64,000 bases of DNA, taken from contig NZ_CP059724.1 in assembly GCF_022369515.1 (NCBI RefSeq), positions 3,286,001 through 3,350,000 on the forward strand, in the 5' to 3' direction. The translations under genes were made by a program, and so were the position numbers. The DNA is from Paenibacillus sp. 19GGS1-52 (GTDB lineage: Bacteria; Bacillota; Bacilli; Paenibacillales; Paenibacillaceae). The notes under the pieces are model-generated. The model was not told where the DNA came from. It searched no databases and saw only the letters and a list, made by a program, of their open reading frames with translations. Below, one piece after another: positions 54,975 through 62,708 of the stretch; positions within the stretch are counted from its first letter, which is position 1; each line of letters begins with the position of its first letter.

Positions 54975-55295
54975 ATGATTCTTCCTGATGATATTGAATT
55001 ATCCGCAACGGCAGTGGGCCGGGATATCCTACTGCTTATTACCGGAGGTGTTCGCCATATCGGTGCGGCAAGCACCGCCTATCTGAATGGGGAGAACGTC
55101 GAAGTATTAACCTCAGCCGTACCACACCACAAGGAACATACGATCAGCGAATCCATCGCGCTTAAAGTTGCAGCAAAGCTGCGCAAAACTGTAACCGTTG
55201 TAATGGGTATTCACTATGATGATCTGACGAAGGATGGCATCCTGGAAGTTGTGGAGATTGTAAATGCTAAAGTTGATCAATATTTAGGGCAATAA
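54975..55295 (+). CDS. LpdD-like protein (possible prenylated-flavin chaperone family)
   Basis: A 106-residue soluble protein. It opens MILPDDIELSATAVGRDILLLITGGVRHIGAAS and has a HYDDLTKDGILEVVEIVNAK segment. The GGxxHIGA pattern and size resemble the small subunit D (LpdD/VdcD) of UbiD-type decarboxylases, described as a prenyl-FMN chaperone-like fold. I hold this only tentatively, since no ubiD or ubiX gene is present in the window. It follows pyrD by 34 bp with AGGGGGAAAG as ribosome site and is likely in the same transcript. Confidence 0.55.
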   Translation: MILPDDIELSATAVGRDILLLITGGVRHIGAASTAYLNGENVEVLTSAVPHHKEHTISESIALKVAAKLRKTVTVVMGIHYDDLTKDGILEVVEIVNAKVDQYLGQ

Positions 55296-55298
55296 TTA

Positions 55299-55324
55299 TG
55301 AAACGGTAATGAATTCCCTGCGTA
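55299..55324 (+). promoter_or_regulatory. Sigma-W-type (ECF) promoter of pspA
   Basis: TGAAAC at 55299-55304 and CGTA at 55321-55324 are separated by 16 bp. This matches the sigma-W consensus (TGAAAC-N16-CGTA) exactly. It starts 4 bp after the preceding stop and lies 112 bp before pspA, a gene known to belong to the sigma-W regulon in B. subtilis. Confidence 0.75.
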
Positions 55325-55344
55325 AAAGATAACAAATGAGCTTT

Positions 55345-55427
55345 TAACTAAGCATTGACTTACAAAGCGAGGTCAGGAAAGCAACGCTCACTTAACTTAA
55401 ATGTATGTTTACAAAATTTTAGGAGGA
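55345..55427 (+). repeat. Degenerate copy of the 63-bp leader repeat, ending at the pspA ribosome site
   Basis: The words CTTACAAAGCGAG, TCAGGAAAGCAACGCTCAC and TTTACAAAATTTTAGGAGG follow in the same order as in the tandem repeat near 56.7 kb, with a gap in the middle. The last word runs straight into the pspA Shine-Dalgarno sequence. Confidence 0.5.
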
Positions 55428-55435
55428 ATGTCTAG

Positions 55436-56104
55436 ATGTCTATATTTAAAAGATTGCGCGATTTAACAATGTCCAATGTGAATGCCATTATTGACAAAGC
55501 GGAAGACCCAATAAAAATGACCGATCAGTACATCCGCGATATGGCAGAGGATTTAGAAGATGCTGAGAAAGCAGTAGCTGCTCAAATCGCTATTGAGAAG
55601 AAATTCAAGCAGCTCTATGAAGAACAGGAGGCTCTTGTTACTAAGCGCAACCAGCAGGCACATGCTGCTGCTCAGGCTGGTAATGCCGACCTTGCCCGTC
55701 GCGCACTCGAAGAGAAGAAGTCTGCTGAAGTAAAGCTCGTTGAGTACAAGAGCAGCTTTGACCAGAACAAAGCGTCTGCAGATAATCTGCGTGGTAAACT
55801 GGATGAAATGCGTAAACAGCTTACTCAGATGAAGAACAAACGTGAGACCCTTGTGGCGCGCTTCAACGCAGCCAAGGCCCAAACTGAAATTAATAAAGCG
55901 ATGAGCGGATTTAGCTCCGATTCTGCATCGGCAGGACTTAAACGTATGGAAGACAAAATGCTGCAGGCCGAAGCCCAGGCTGAAGCGAGCAACGAAATGA
56001 GCTCTAGCAATAAGTCGCTGGATGATGAATTTGAGAAGCTGAATAAGGATCAGGGAGTCGAAGACGAACTGGCCGCACTGATGAAGCAATACGACAAACA
56101 ATAA
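55436..56104 (+). CDS. pspA: PspA/IM30 envelope-stress protein
   Basis: A 222-residue, almost entirely alpha-helical coiled-coil protein of the PspA/IM30 (ESCRT-III-like) family. The N-terminal amphipathic helix MSIFKRLRDLTMSNVNAIIDKAEDP binds membranes, and the DQYIRDMAEDLEDAEKAVA segment is a family hallmark. It coats and protects damaged membranes. AGGAGG precedes the ATG. It lies behind a sigma-W-type promoter and is followed on the same strand by DUF350 and DUF4178 genes, a grouping seen in other Firmicutes. Confidence 0.94.
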   Translation: MSIFKRLRDLTMSNVNAIIDKAEDPIKMTDQYIRDMAEDLEDAEKAVAAQIAIEKKFKQLYEEQEALVTKRNQQAHAAAQAGNADLARRALEEKKSAEVKLVEYKSSFDQNKASADNLRGKLDEMRKQLTQMKNKRETLVARFNAAKAQTEINKAMSGFSSDSASAGLKRMEDKMLQAEAQAEASNEMSSSNKSLDDEFEKLNKDQGVEDELAALMKQYDKQ

Positions 56105-56227
56105 CATACGACCTTAGCCGGAGCACGGCTGATATTCTATAGGCGAAGGGGAGACAGTAGTAACGTTTCTCCTTCGCTTTATCTATGCTTTTCTTAGTAT
56201 CTAAATTGAATACACGGGGGCAAAAAA

Positions 56228-56632
56228 ATGGATCTCCATGTCCTGGTATCCATGGTCGTATGGACGGTAAGCAGCGCTGTGCTGCTGTTTGTACTGATGT
56301 ACGTGGATTCACTGTTTACCCGATATAATGATTTAGAAGAGCTAAAGGCAGGCAATATGGCGGTTACTACTAGGTTTGTGCTGAAGCTCTTAGCGCAAGC
56401 CTATATATTATCCTCATCTATTTCTGCCGCAAGCAGTCTGGGAGAAGCGCTGCTTGTCTCCGTGGTTTCCTTTCTGCTTCTATTTGCTCTAGAAAAAACA
56501 GTTCACCTCTTGCTTGGAAAATGGGGAAAGATTGAGCTGGATCACGGGACTCAGCTTGGCAAAATAGGTTATGGATTATTATCTGGCTCATTGCATATCG
56601 TAGGAGCTTTATTAATTTCGGCTTTTTTGTAA
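56228..56632 (+). CDS. DUF350 integral membrane protein
   Basis: A 134-residue membrane protein with four predicted helices (about residues 7-27, 48-68, 74-95 and 113-133). The polar connecting segment is YVDSLFTRYNDLEELKAGNMAVTTRF. The G-N-x-A-V segment is a DUF350 hallmark. The family has no assigned reaction but often neighbours pspA-like and DUF4178 genes. It starts 123 bp after pspA; the pre-ATG sequence (ACGGGGGCAAAAAA) gives a modest site. Confidence 0.8.
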   Translation: MDLHVLVSMVVWTVSSAVLLFVLMYVDSLFTRYNDLEELKAGNMAVTTRFVLKLLAQAYILSSSISAASSLGEALLVSVVSFLLLFALEKTVHLLLGKWGKIELDHGTQLGKIGYGLLSGSLHIVGALLISAFL

Positions 56633-56637
56633 GGCTG

Positions 56638-56848
56638 AGCTCAAAACTAAAGTTTAAGCTTACGAAGCGAGTTTGTTCGAAGTAATTCAAGGAAGCTTAC
56701 GCTCACAAACTAAGGCGTATGCTTACGAAGTAGTTTTGTACGAAGTAATTCATAGAGGACTATGCTCACAAAACTTAAGTTTATGCTTACGAAGCGAGTT
56801 TGTTCGAAGCAATTCAAGGAAGCTTACGCTCACAAACTTTTAGGAGGA
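56638..56848 (+). repeat. Three tandem 63-64 bp repeats before the DUF4178 gene
   Basis: The word CTTACGAAG recurs at 56659, 56722 and 56786 (periods 63 and 64). Each unit reads roughly TTAAGTTTATGCTTACGAAG, then a GAGTTTGTTCGAAG part, AATTCAAGGAAG and a CTCACAAAC end. Copy 1 and copy 3 are nearly identical; copy 2 is more diverged. The last copy flows directly into TTTTAGGAGG, the ribosome site of the next gene. The beginning (AAGTTT) and end (AAACTT) of the unit can pair, so an RNA stem is possible. Confidence 0.85.
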
Positions 56849-56854
56849 ACGAAA

Positions 56855-57361
56855 TTGAGTATATGGAAACGTATTGGAAATCTATTTTCCAAGCCTGCGG
56901 CTCCAGGTGTAACAAAGAGCATGCTAAATCTGGCTCCTGGAGACATTTGTGAGGTGTCGCTTGCTTCGTATGAGGTCACCGGACGGACCCATACGAATGG
57001 ACGCAATGCGGTGGTTCTAACCCTGCGTGATGGAAGTCAGATCGCCTATTTGCATATTGAGGAGCGGGAGCGGCTGCGATATGCATTATATCGAGCGATC
57101 GACGGGCGGCTAGATGATCCGGCAGAGGTGCCGACTACGCTGCAATTGGATGATTATACTTATTTCCTTGAGGAAGAATACGAAGGTTATGCTGAGGTAG
57201 TCGGTCAAACTCCTTTCATGAATGGTGGGGAGCAGCATGTATGGCAGTATCAGTCAGATGATTCCCGCCTCCTCAGGGTAGAATGGCAGAATGGACGATT
57301 TATGCTGTATGAAGGTGAGACGGTCATTCCAGCGGATGTAAAAGTCATCCGTGCTTCTTGA
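56855..57361 (+). CDS. DUF4178 family protein
   Basis: A 168-residue soluble protein. LAPGDICEVSLASYEVTGRTHTNGRNAVVLTLRDG (in parts) is the typical DUF4178 N-terminal pattern, followed by YLHIEERERLRYALYRAI and a beta-rich C-terminal half. The start is TTG 56855 after AGGAGG (MSIWKRIGNLFSKP); an ATG at 56762 lies inside the repeats. The N-terminal amphipathic stretch may touch the membrane. Function unknown, but its constant neighbours pspA and DUF350 point to envelope stress or membrane homeostasis. Confidence 0.8.
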   Translation: MSIWKRIGNLFSKPAAPGVTKSMLNLAPGDICEVSLASYEVTGRTHTNGRNAVVLTLRDGSQIAYLHIEERERLRYALYRAIDGRLDDPAEVPTTLQLDDYTYFLEEEYEGYAEVVGQTPFMNGGEQHVWQYQSDDSRLLRVEWQNGRFMLYEGETVIPADVKVIRAS

Positions 57362-57390
57362 TATGACGTTTGAACCCCAAGTGAAGAGAT

Positions 57391-57421
57391 GAGGTGCAAT
57401 CTGAGCGATTGCGCCTCTTTT
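57391..57421 (+). terminator. Terminator after the DUF4178 gene
   Basis: GAGGTGCAATC pairs with GATTGCGCCTC (one G-T pair) over a 5-nt loop, followed by TTTTA. The T tract is short. Confidence 0.6.
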
Positions 57422-57550
57422 ATGCGTTCCAAGGGGATGAGGTATATTTCTTGCGGTATTGTGGTGTTTTTACCATATGATGGATGAAATTTGCAACTTA
57501 TCTTAAGCAGAATCGTAGAATGGAATAGTAAGAAAAAGGAGGAATAAGAA

Positions 57551-57781
57551 ATGGATACCAAGAAGGAGCAAGCTATTAGTCCTAAAGAGTTTGTCAGGAA
57601 TTTGATAAAAGGCGCGACAATGGGTTCCGTGTTCGATCCGGATATGACGGAAGAGAAAGTGAAAGCTACACCGGAATTCTCAACTCGACAAGTCATAAAT
57701 CATGTTACCGGGAAAGAACAACTGTCAGAACAAGAAATGGAAGAACTCAAACGGGCTGCGAAATATAACCGCTCTATTTAA
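57551..57781 (+). CDS. Small acidic protein of unknown function
   Basis: A 76-residue soluble protein with a strong AAGGAGG site. It is rich in Glu/Lys, with NLIKGATMGSVFDPDMTEEKV near the N-terminus and a helical C-terminal part (EQLSEQEMEELKRAAKYN). I recognise no family. It has its own terminator at 57799-57839 and lies alone between the DUF4178 gene and moeA. Confidence 0.6.
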   Translation: MDTKKEQAISPKEFVRNLIKGATMGSVFDPDMTEEKVKATPEFSTRQVINHVTGKEQLSEQEMEELKRAAKYNRSI

Positions 57782-57798
57782 TAATTAGGAACCTCGAG

Positions 57799-57839
57799 AA
57801 GGATACCTCCCTACCCCAAGGGATGCTATCCTTTTTTTA
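57799..57839 (+). terminator. Terminator after the small acidic protein gene
   Basis: AAGGATA pairs with TATCCTT, and the inner CCTCCC pairs partly with GGGATG. A run of T follows. Confidence 0.75.
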
Positions 57840-57900
57840 TGTTTATAGTTAGAATAGTTCTGTTGAGACAACAAGAATAGATGAATGATGGAGGTGCTAT

Positions 57901-59181
57901 ATGAATGGAAATCAGGAACCAGCAGATCATAAATTTCAGCGAAGAGCACTTCAAGTTAAAGAGGCACAAGCCAGAATAACAGAGGTTGCCAAAGTACTTG
58001 AATATGAGGATGTGGCCCTTACTCAAAGCTGCGGGCGTTATTTGGCAGAGACGGTGTTCGCACCCCACCCTTTTCCAGCTTTTAACCGTTCAGGCATGGA
58101 CGGTTTTGCCTTACAAGCGGCAGATATAAAGAACTGTGGGAACGGAATTCGCGTTTGGCTAGAAATCGTGGACAATATACCATGTGGTGCTGTATCTATA
58201 GTTGAGATCACATCGGGTACAGCTGCCAGAATTATGACGGGAGCACAGGTGCCTGAAGGTGCAGATACCGTTGTTATGCTGGAAGTTACGGAGACTCGTG
58301 TAACTAAGGGAATTACATATGTTGGATTTAGTAAAAAACAGGACGCCAAACGCAACATTACGCCCCGCGGTCAGGAGCTAAGCCAGGGTGATCTTGTACT
58401 CTCTGCTGGCAGCCTGATCTCAGCTGGTGAGATTGCTGTTCTGGCAGCCTTTGGCATGCATACCGTGAAGGTGCACAGACGGCCAAAGGTTGGTATTTTT
58501 GCAACCGGTACTGAACTGTTGGAGGTGCATGAACCGCTGCAGCCTGGCAAAATCCGCAATAGCAACTCCCCTATGCTGGAAGCCCTAGTGCGTGAGGCTG
58601 GAGGGGAGCCAATCATGCTTGGAGCGATTGTGGATGACTTGGAGCTGGCTCGAGGTAAACTGAAGCAGGCACTGGAGAGCTATGATTTTGTGATCACTAC
58701 AGGCGGCGTTTCAGTTGGGGATTATGATATTATGGGTGATTTGGTGCGCGAGCAAAGTGGGGACATGCTATTTAACAAGGTGACAATGCGTCCGGGAAGT
58801 GTAACTACTGCTGCTGTGCGCGAAGGTAAGCTGTTGCTAGCATTATCTGGAAATCCTGGAGCCTGCTTTGTCGGCTTTCAATTGTTCGCCCGTCCAGTAA
58901 TCTGCCTGATGCAAGGCGCATCACAGCCTTTTCTGCCGGAATGGACCGCAACGCTTGGAACGGATTATCTCAAAGTGAATAACTATACCCGGTTTGTGCG
59001 TGCACGGCTGGAGATCCGTGAGGGGAGTTTGTATGCCTTTCCGGCTACACTGGATGAATCTTCGGTGATGGTGACGATCAAAGATAGTGATTGTCTGATT
59101 ATTGTACCACCTGAAGAGCGGGGATTATCTGCTGGTGCGAAGGTATTAGTACTTAAGCTGCCCGGAGAAATACGAGGCTGA
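57901..59181 (+). CDS. moeA: Molybdopterin molybdenumtransferase
   Basis: Inserts molybdate into adenylated molybdopterin, 426 residues. N-terminal domain: GRYLAETVFAPHPFPAFNRSGMDGFAL. Central MogA-like domain: VGIFATGTELLEV, GKIRNSNSPML and the hallmark TTGGVSVGDYDIM, followed by MRPGSVTTAAV and LSGNPGACFVGF. The ribosome site is GGAGGTG. mobB follows after 43 bp, so the two probably form an operon. No molybdoenzyme or molybdate transporter is in the window. Confidence 0.95.
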   Translation: MNGNQEPADHKFQRRALQVKEAQARITEVAKVLEYEDVALTQSCGRYLAETVFAPHPFPAFNRSGMDGFALQAADIKNCGNGIRVWLEIVDNIPCGAVSIVEITSGTAARIMTGAQVPEGADTVVMLEVTETRVTKGITYVGFSKKQDAKRNITPRGQELSQGDLVLSAGSLISAGEIAVLAAFGMHTVKVHRRPKVGIFATGTELLEVHEPLQPGKIRNSNSPMLEALVREAGGEPIMLGAIVDDLELARGKLKQALESYDFVITTGGVSVGDYDIMGDLVREQSGDMLFNKVTMRPGSVTTAAVREGKLLLALSGNPGACFVGFQLFARPVICLMQGASQPFLPEWTATLGTDYLKVNNYTRFVRARLEIREGSLYAFPATLDESSVMVTIKDSDCLIIVPPEERGLSAGAKVLVLKLPGEIRG

Positions 59182-59224
59182 TTATTAGAAAATATTAATT
59201 GAAGGCAGAATGGAGGAGTCAAAG

Positions 59225-59845
59225 ATGAACCGCAGCAAAAACAACCCAGTACGCAGCAGGAGCGGCCATCGTCGTAGATACCAGAGATCTCGGCACCAAG
59301 TAAGCCAACCCGCTGTTACAAGCCAACCTGCGGTTCTTCAGATTGTTGGTTACAAAAACAGAGGCAAAACTACGCTAATCTGTGCGCTTATTCCGCTGCT
59401 ACAGGAGAAAGGCTACACAGTAGCCGTTATTAAACATGATGCTCACAGCTTTGAAATCGATCATGAGGGTACGGATACCTTTCGGCAGAGAGCGGCGGGA
59501 GCATCAGCGGTTGCTATTACAGGGGGAGAAAGGACTGTTCGGATCGAAGAGTATGGCAGCAGTTTAGCAGAACTGATAGCCTCTTTTGCCAGCTACGATT
59601 TCATATTAGTTGAGGGCTTCAAGAACGTAGCCTATCCCAAAATTGTACTGATTCAACAAGAAGACGATCTAGAGCTGCTGAAAGAGTTGAATAACGTGTG
59701 GGCAACGGCTGTCTGGGCACCAATGAATAATGCGATAACCTTTCTGCCCCCAACGGGCTTCATTCAATATGACATCAACGATGTTCCAACGATTGCGGGC
59801 GATATGTGCCAACAACGCTATTATTTTCAAAATTTCATCATATGA
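59225..59845 (+). CDS. mobB: Molybdopterin-guanine dinucleotide biosynthesis adapter protein MobB
   Basis: A GTP-binding adapter for cofactor nucleotidylation, 206 residues. The P-loop is GYKNRGKTTL near residue 43, preceded by VLQIV, followed by VAVIKHDAHSFEIDHEGTDTFRQRAAGA and ILVEGFKNVAYPKIVL. The first 35 residues are an unusual basic extension (RSKNNPVRSRSGHRRRYQRS) before the P-loop domain; typical MobB starts almost at the P-loop. The start is ATG 59225 after GGAGGAG. The partner mobA was not found here. Confidence 0.88.
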   Translation: MNRSKNNPVRSRSGHRRRYQRSRHQVSQPAVTSQPAVLQIVGYKNRGKTTLICALIPLLQEKGYTVAVIKHDAHSFEIDHEGTDTFRQRAAGASAVAITGGERTVRIEEYGSSLAELIASFASYDFILVEGFKNVAYPKIVLIQQEDDLELLKELNNVWATAVWAPMNNAITFLPPTGFIQYDINDVPTIAGDMCQQRYYFQNFII

Positions 59846-59922
59846 AAAATTCACATCAGTAAAGCCAATGAATTTGCTGCTTGCTACCTAGATTCTTTTC
59901 CATAGATCGGGTAATAAGGAAG

Positions 59923-59963
59923 GGCGGCCTTACCATCTTGGAATCAAGAAGGCAAGCACCGCC
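59923..59963. repeat. Long imperfect hairpin between mobB and the xerS-like gene
   Basis: Four stretches pair in order around a GAAT loop: GGCGG/CCGCC, CTT/AAG, CC/GG and TCTTG/CAAGA, with single mismatches or bulges between them. No T tract follows on either strand. It may be a weak terminator for the converging genes, or a structured element. Confidence 0.5.
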
Positions 59964-59989
59964 GAATGAATTAAAAGATCAAACGAATA

Positions 59990-61072
59990 CTAAGGCTCCA
60001 AGCGTCGTTCAATGGCTTCAGACATCGTTTTATCCGTAAGATGTGCATATATCTCAGTAGTCTCGGTAGAAGCGTGTCCAAGCTGCTCTTTCGTTTTATA
60101 GATATCATTCTGCAGATAATAATCGGTTGCAAAAGAGTGGCGAAGCTTGTGCACCGTTAGATAGGGCTTGCCGAAACGCTTGGCGTATTTAATGATCATT
60201 TCCTGAATGGCCCGTTTGGTCATCCGTTTACCTTCCTGCTGTCCGTTAGGCAGAGCGATAAATAGTGCTTTTTCCCTTTTTGGCGTTTTATAACGTGGCT
60301 GACGCAGACTTAGATACAGCGCGATATCATCCTTGGCTTGCTCCCGGAAATAAACAGGGGTCTTGAACGTTTCATCATTGTTACCTTTTCGGGTGACGTA
60401 CAAAAGCTTATTGTTGACATCCACATCATCTACGTTCAGATTGACAACCTCGGAGACACGGAGACCGGAATTCAGAATCAGGCTGGCAATGCAGGCATCA
60501 CGTTCACGATTTAACTGGAAGGAATAATAGGCTTGTTTGTTAGCTTCAATATCACGCCCATAGCCTTCATAGATATAGCCTACAAATTCCAGTAGCTCCT
60601 CATCCTCCAGAATTTTTCCCTTTAGCTTAGCTGCAGTATCCTTCGGCTTATGTAGACGTTTGATTTCAACCTTGGCCATAATGTTGCGTTTGAGCAGCGG
60701 GTAGAAGTTCTCATCCTCGGCAATCTGGCTCAAATAGTGAAACAAGGAGCGCAGTGCAGACAGTTTGCGGGATACAGTCACCCGCGTGTTCGTTCCTACC
60801 GTACGAGTAGTCAGATACAGCCGGTACCCAACAATATTGTCCATATGCAGAGTTTCGAGATCCAAGAGGGTTAGCTCCGTATTATTGGTGGCTACTGTCA
60901 AGCCCTCACCCCGCAGCCAGCCGAAAAAAGACTCGTAGTCCCGAATATACTCCAGCAGTGTAGAGGGGGATAGATCAGGTCGTTTGTAGTCTATAAACTG
61001 CTGCACAAACCAAGGCATGTGTGGCATCTTTAATTCTAGATTTTTACGGTCGCTGATTTTTTGAATGCTCAT
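59990..61072 (-). CDS. xerS: Tyrosine recombinase, XerS-like
   Basis: A 360-residue site-specific recombinase. The N-terminal SAM-like domain (MPWFVQQFIDYKRPDLSPSTLLEYIRDY, by segments) is followed by the catalytic domain. That domain has the Arg in SGLRVSEVVNLN, Lys/Gly-rich RKGNNDET, HKLRHSFATDYY, LGHASTETTEIYAHLT with the nucleophile Tyr near residue 343. Length and layout fit the single-recombinase XerS group used for chromosome dimer resolution, although other phage-type recombinases are possible. The start is ATG 61072, after AAAAGGTG; a further ATG at 61090 lies above that site. No obvious dif-like site with 11-bp arms was seen beside it. Confidence 0.82.
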   Translation of the reverse strand: MSIQKISDRKNLELKMPHMPWFVQQFIDYKRPDLSPSTLLEYIRDYESFFGWLRGEGLTVATNNTELTLLDLETLHMDNIVGYRLYLTTRTVGTNTRVTVSRKLSALRSLFHYLSQIAEDENFYPLLKRNIMAKVEIKRLHKPKDTAAKLKGKILEDEELLEFVGYIYEGYGRDIEANKQAYYSFQLNRERDACIASLILNSGLRVSEVVNLNVDDVDVNNKLLYVTRKGNNDETFKTPVYFREQAKDDIALYLSLRQPRYKTPKREKALFIALPNGQQEGKRMTKRAIQEMIIKYAKRFGKPYLTVHKLRHSFATDYYLQNDIYKTKEQLGHASTETTEIYAHLTDKTMSEAIERRLEP

Positions 61073-61201
61073 GAGATTCACCTTTTTCATAGTTTGCCTG
61101 TTAGCTCTATCTTATCATGTTTTGTTTCAGGTCGATCCTTCCTCTATCTAATTTGGTTAATCTATTCTATAATAATATGGAAAAAATGAGAGAAAGGATG
61201 A

Positions 61202-62083
61202 ATGTTATTGCGAAATTTCAAAATGGCATATGTAATCCTTTGTCATAAGAATCCTGAACAGATAAATATGTTAATCAACAGCTTAAATGATGAGTTTGTT
61301 GAATTTTTTCTGCATGTGGACAAAAAAAGCAATATCGAGCATGAAATTTTACATCAAAACAATATTCATTTTGTGGAGCAGCGTATTAATGTGCATTGGG
61401 GGCATTATAGCCAGATTGAATGTATTCTGAAATGTTTTGCATTGATCCAAGAACATGGAGTATTTAACTATATACACGTCATTAGTGGACAGGATTTACC
61501 TCTCGTATCCAATGGGATTATTGTAGATTTTTTCAAGGAAAACCAGGGAAAACAGTATGTTAAGCATGTGGAATTACCGAATGAATCGGAAATGTGGGGA
61601 TGTTTTTACAGAGTATCCGTATATTATCCGAAATTCATATTATCACGGCAGAAGCAGGTTACCGCACTGAGAAATCGCTATATCAATTTGATCATGTCGG
61701 TACCCAAGCTGAAGAGAAACTTAAACCTCTTGCCGGACAAGCTGTATAAAGGTTCAAATTGGATGTCAATTACTGGAGAGTGTATGAATTATATTCTGGA
61801 ATTCACTAAGAATAACCCTGGATATGTGGAATTCTATAGACATTCCTTTTGTGGAGATGAAATCTTTTTTCATTCCATTATTCTGAATAGCCACTTTAAA
61901 GAGCAGGTAGTGAATGAAGTGAAAAGATACACGGACTGGACATCAGGACCGGAATTTCCCAGAACCTTGACGGTGGAGGACACTGAACGGATTCAGAATA
62001 AAGGAACAGAATGCTTCTGGGGACGGAAGTTTGATCTTGATGTGGATAGAACAATTATTAGGAAAATCTTGCAAAAGGTTTGA
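61202..62083 (+). CDS. GT14-family glycosyltransferase (branching type)
   Basis: A 293-residue protein of the core-2/I-branching beta-1,6-N-acetylglucosaminyltransferase or xylosyltransferase family (GT14). Hallmarks are AYVILCHKNPEQINML, FFLHVDKKS, RINVHWGHYSQIECIL, YIHVISGQDLPL, GSNWMSITGECMNYIL and SFCGDEIFFHSII. Bacterial members add sugars to surface polysaccharides or proteins; the acceptor here is unknown. GAAAGGA lies just upstream of ATG 61202, and TTG 61208 is an alternative. No other surface-polysaccharide genes are next to it. Confidence 0.85.
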   Translation: MLLRNFKMAYVILCHKNPEQINMLINSLNDEFVEFFLHVDKKSNIEHEILHQNNIHFVEQRINVHWGHYSQIECILKCFALIQEHGVFNYIHVISGQDLPLVSNGIIVDFFKENQGKQYVKHVELPNESEMWGCFYRVSVYYPKFILSRQKQVTALRNRYINLIMSVPKLKRNLNLLPDKLYKGSNWMSITGECMNYILEFTKNNPGYVEFYRHSFCGDEIFFHSIILNSHFKEQVVNEVKRYTDWTSGPEFPRTLTVEDTERIQNKGTECFWGRKFDLDVDRTIIRKILQKV

Positions 62084-62173
62084 CGATTTCAGCATAGGTA
62101 GATGCGGAATGTTGTTTAGACTGATTATTATGATAAAATGTTCTTATTCACAACATTTATAGAGGTGAACCTA

Positions 62174-62680
62174 ATGGAGCTTGGGATTGAACTGGTTCCC
62201 AAAGAGCGGAAGCAGATAATCAGCAGACTGATGCAGTTCTATTTGTATGATTTTAGTCGTTATCTGGATCTTCATGTAGATCAAGATGGGGCCTATCCAG
62301 CGTATCCCGGACTTGAAGCCTACTGGAGCAGTGGGATTAATAAATGTCCATACGTTTTTAGAGTTGAGGGTGAAATTGCCGGGTTCGCGCTCGTTGACCG
62401 CTTGCTGCGCAATCCGGAAGGACAATATTATATGACGGAATTTTTTGTGCTGCAGAAATACCGTAGAAGCGGTATAGGCACATGGGCTGCGCACAAGCTT
62501 TTTGATATGTATCCAGGAGACTGGAAAGTTTCGCAGATTCGTGCGAATACACCTGCTCGTACTTTTTGGCATCGTGTTATTGAAGACTATACGGGTGGGA
62601 CCTTCGAAGAGCGCTTTAATCCAAAGTTGGGTAATCCGAGTCAGTACTTTAGTACTTTAAGCATCAATAAAGTCAAATAA
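62174..62680 (+). CDS. GNAT-family N-acetyltransferase
   Basis: A 168-residue acetyltransferase. The core is FFVLQKYRRSGIGTWAAHKLFDMYPGDW with the Q/R-x-x-G-x-G/A acetyl-CoA loop. The N-terminal half has QFYLYDFSRYLDLHVDQDGAYP and the PYVFRVEGEIAGFALVDRLL strand. It looks like a stand-alone small-molecule GNAT; the acceptor is unknown. The start is ATG 62174 after GAGGTGAAC, with 12 upstream codons lacking a site. The aldo/keto reductase gene follows by 28 bp. Confidence 0.85.
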   Translation: MELGIELVPKERKQIISRLMQFYLYDFSRYLDLHVDQDGAYPAYPGLEAYWSSGINKCPYVFRVEGEIAGFALVDRLLRNPEGQYYMTEFFVLQKYRRSGIGTWAAHKLFDMYPGDWKVSQIRANTPARTFWHRVIEDYTGGTFEERFNPKLGNPSQYFSTLSINKVK

Positions 62681-62708
62681 GTTAAATGTTCATCGGGAGG
62701 TATTACAT

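Noticed and set aside
56638..56848. The tandem repeats as a CRISPR array.
   Set aside because: Units are adjacent without spacers, only three copies exist, and no cas gene is in the window.
59923..59963. The hairpin beside the XerS-like gene as a dif site.
   Set aside because: It has a 4-nt loop and irregular bulged arms, not two 11-bp arms around a 6-bp centre.
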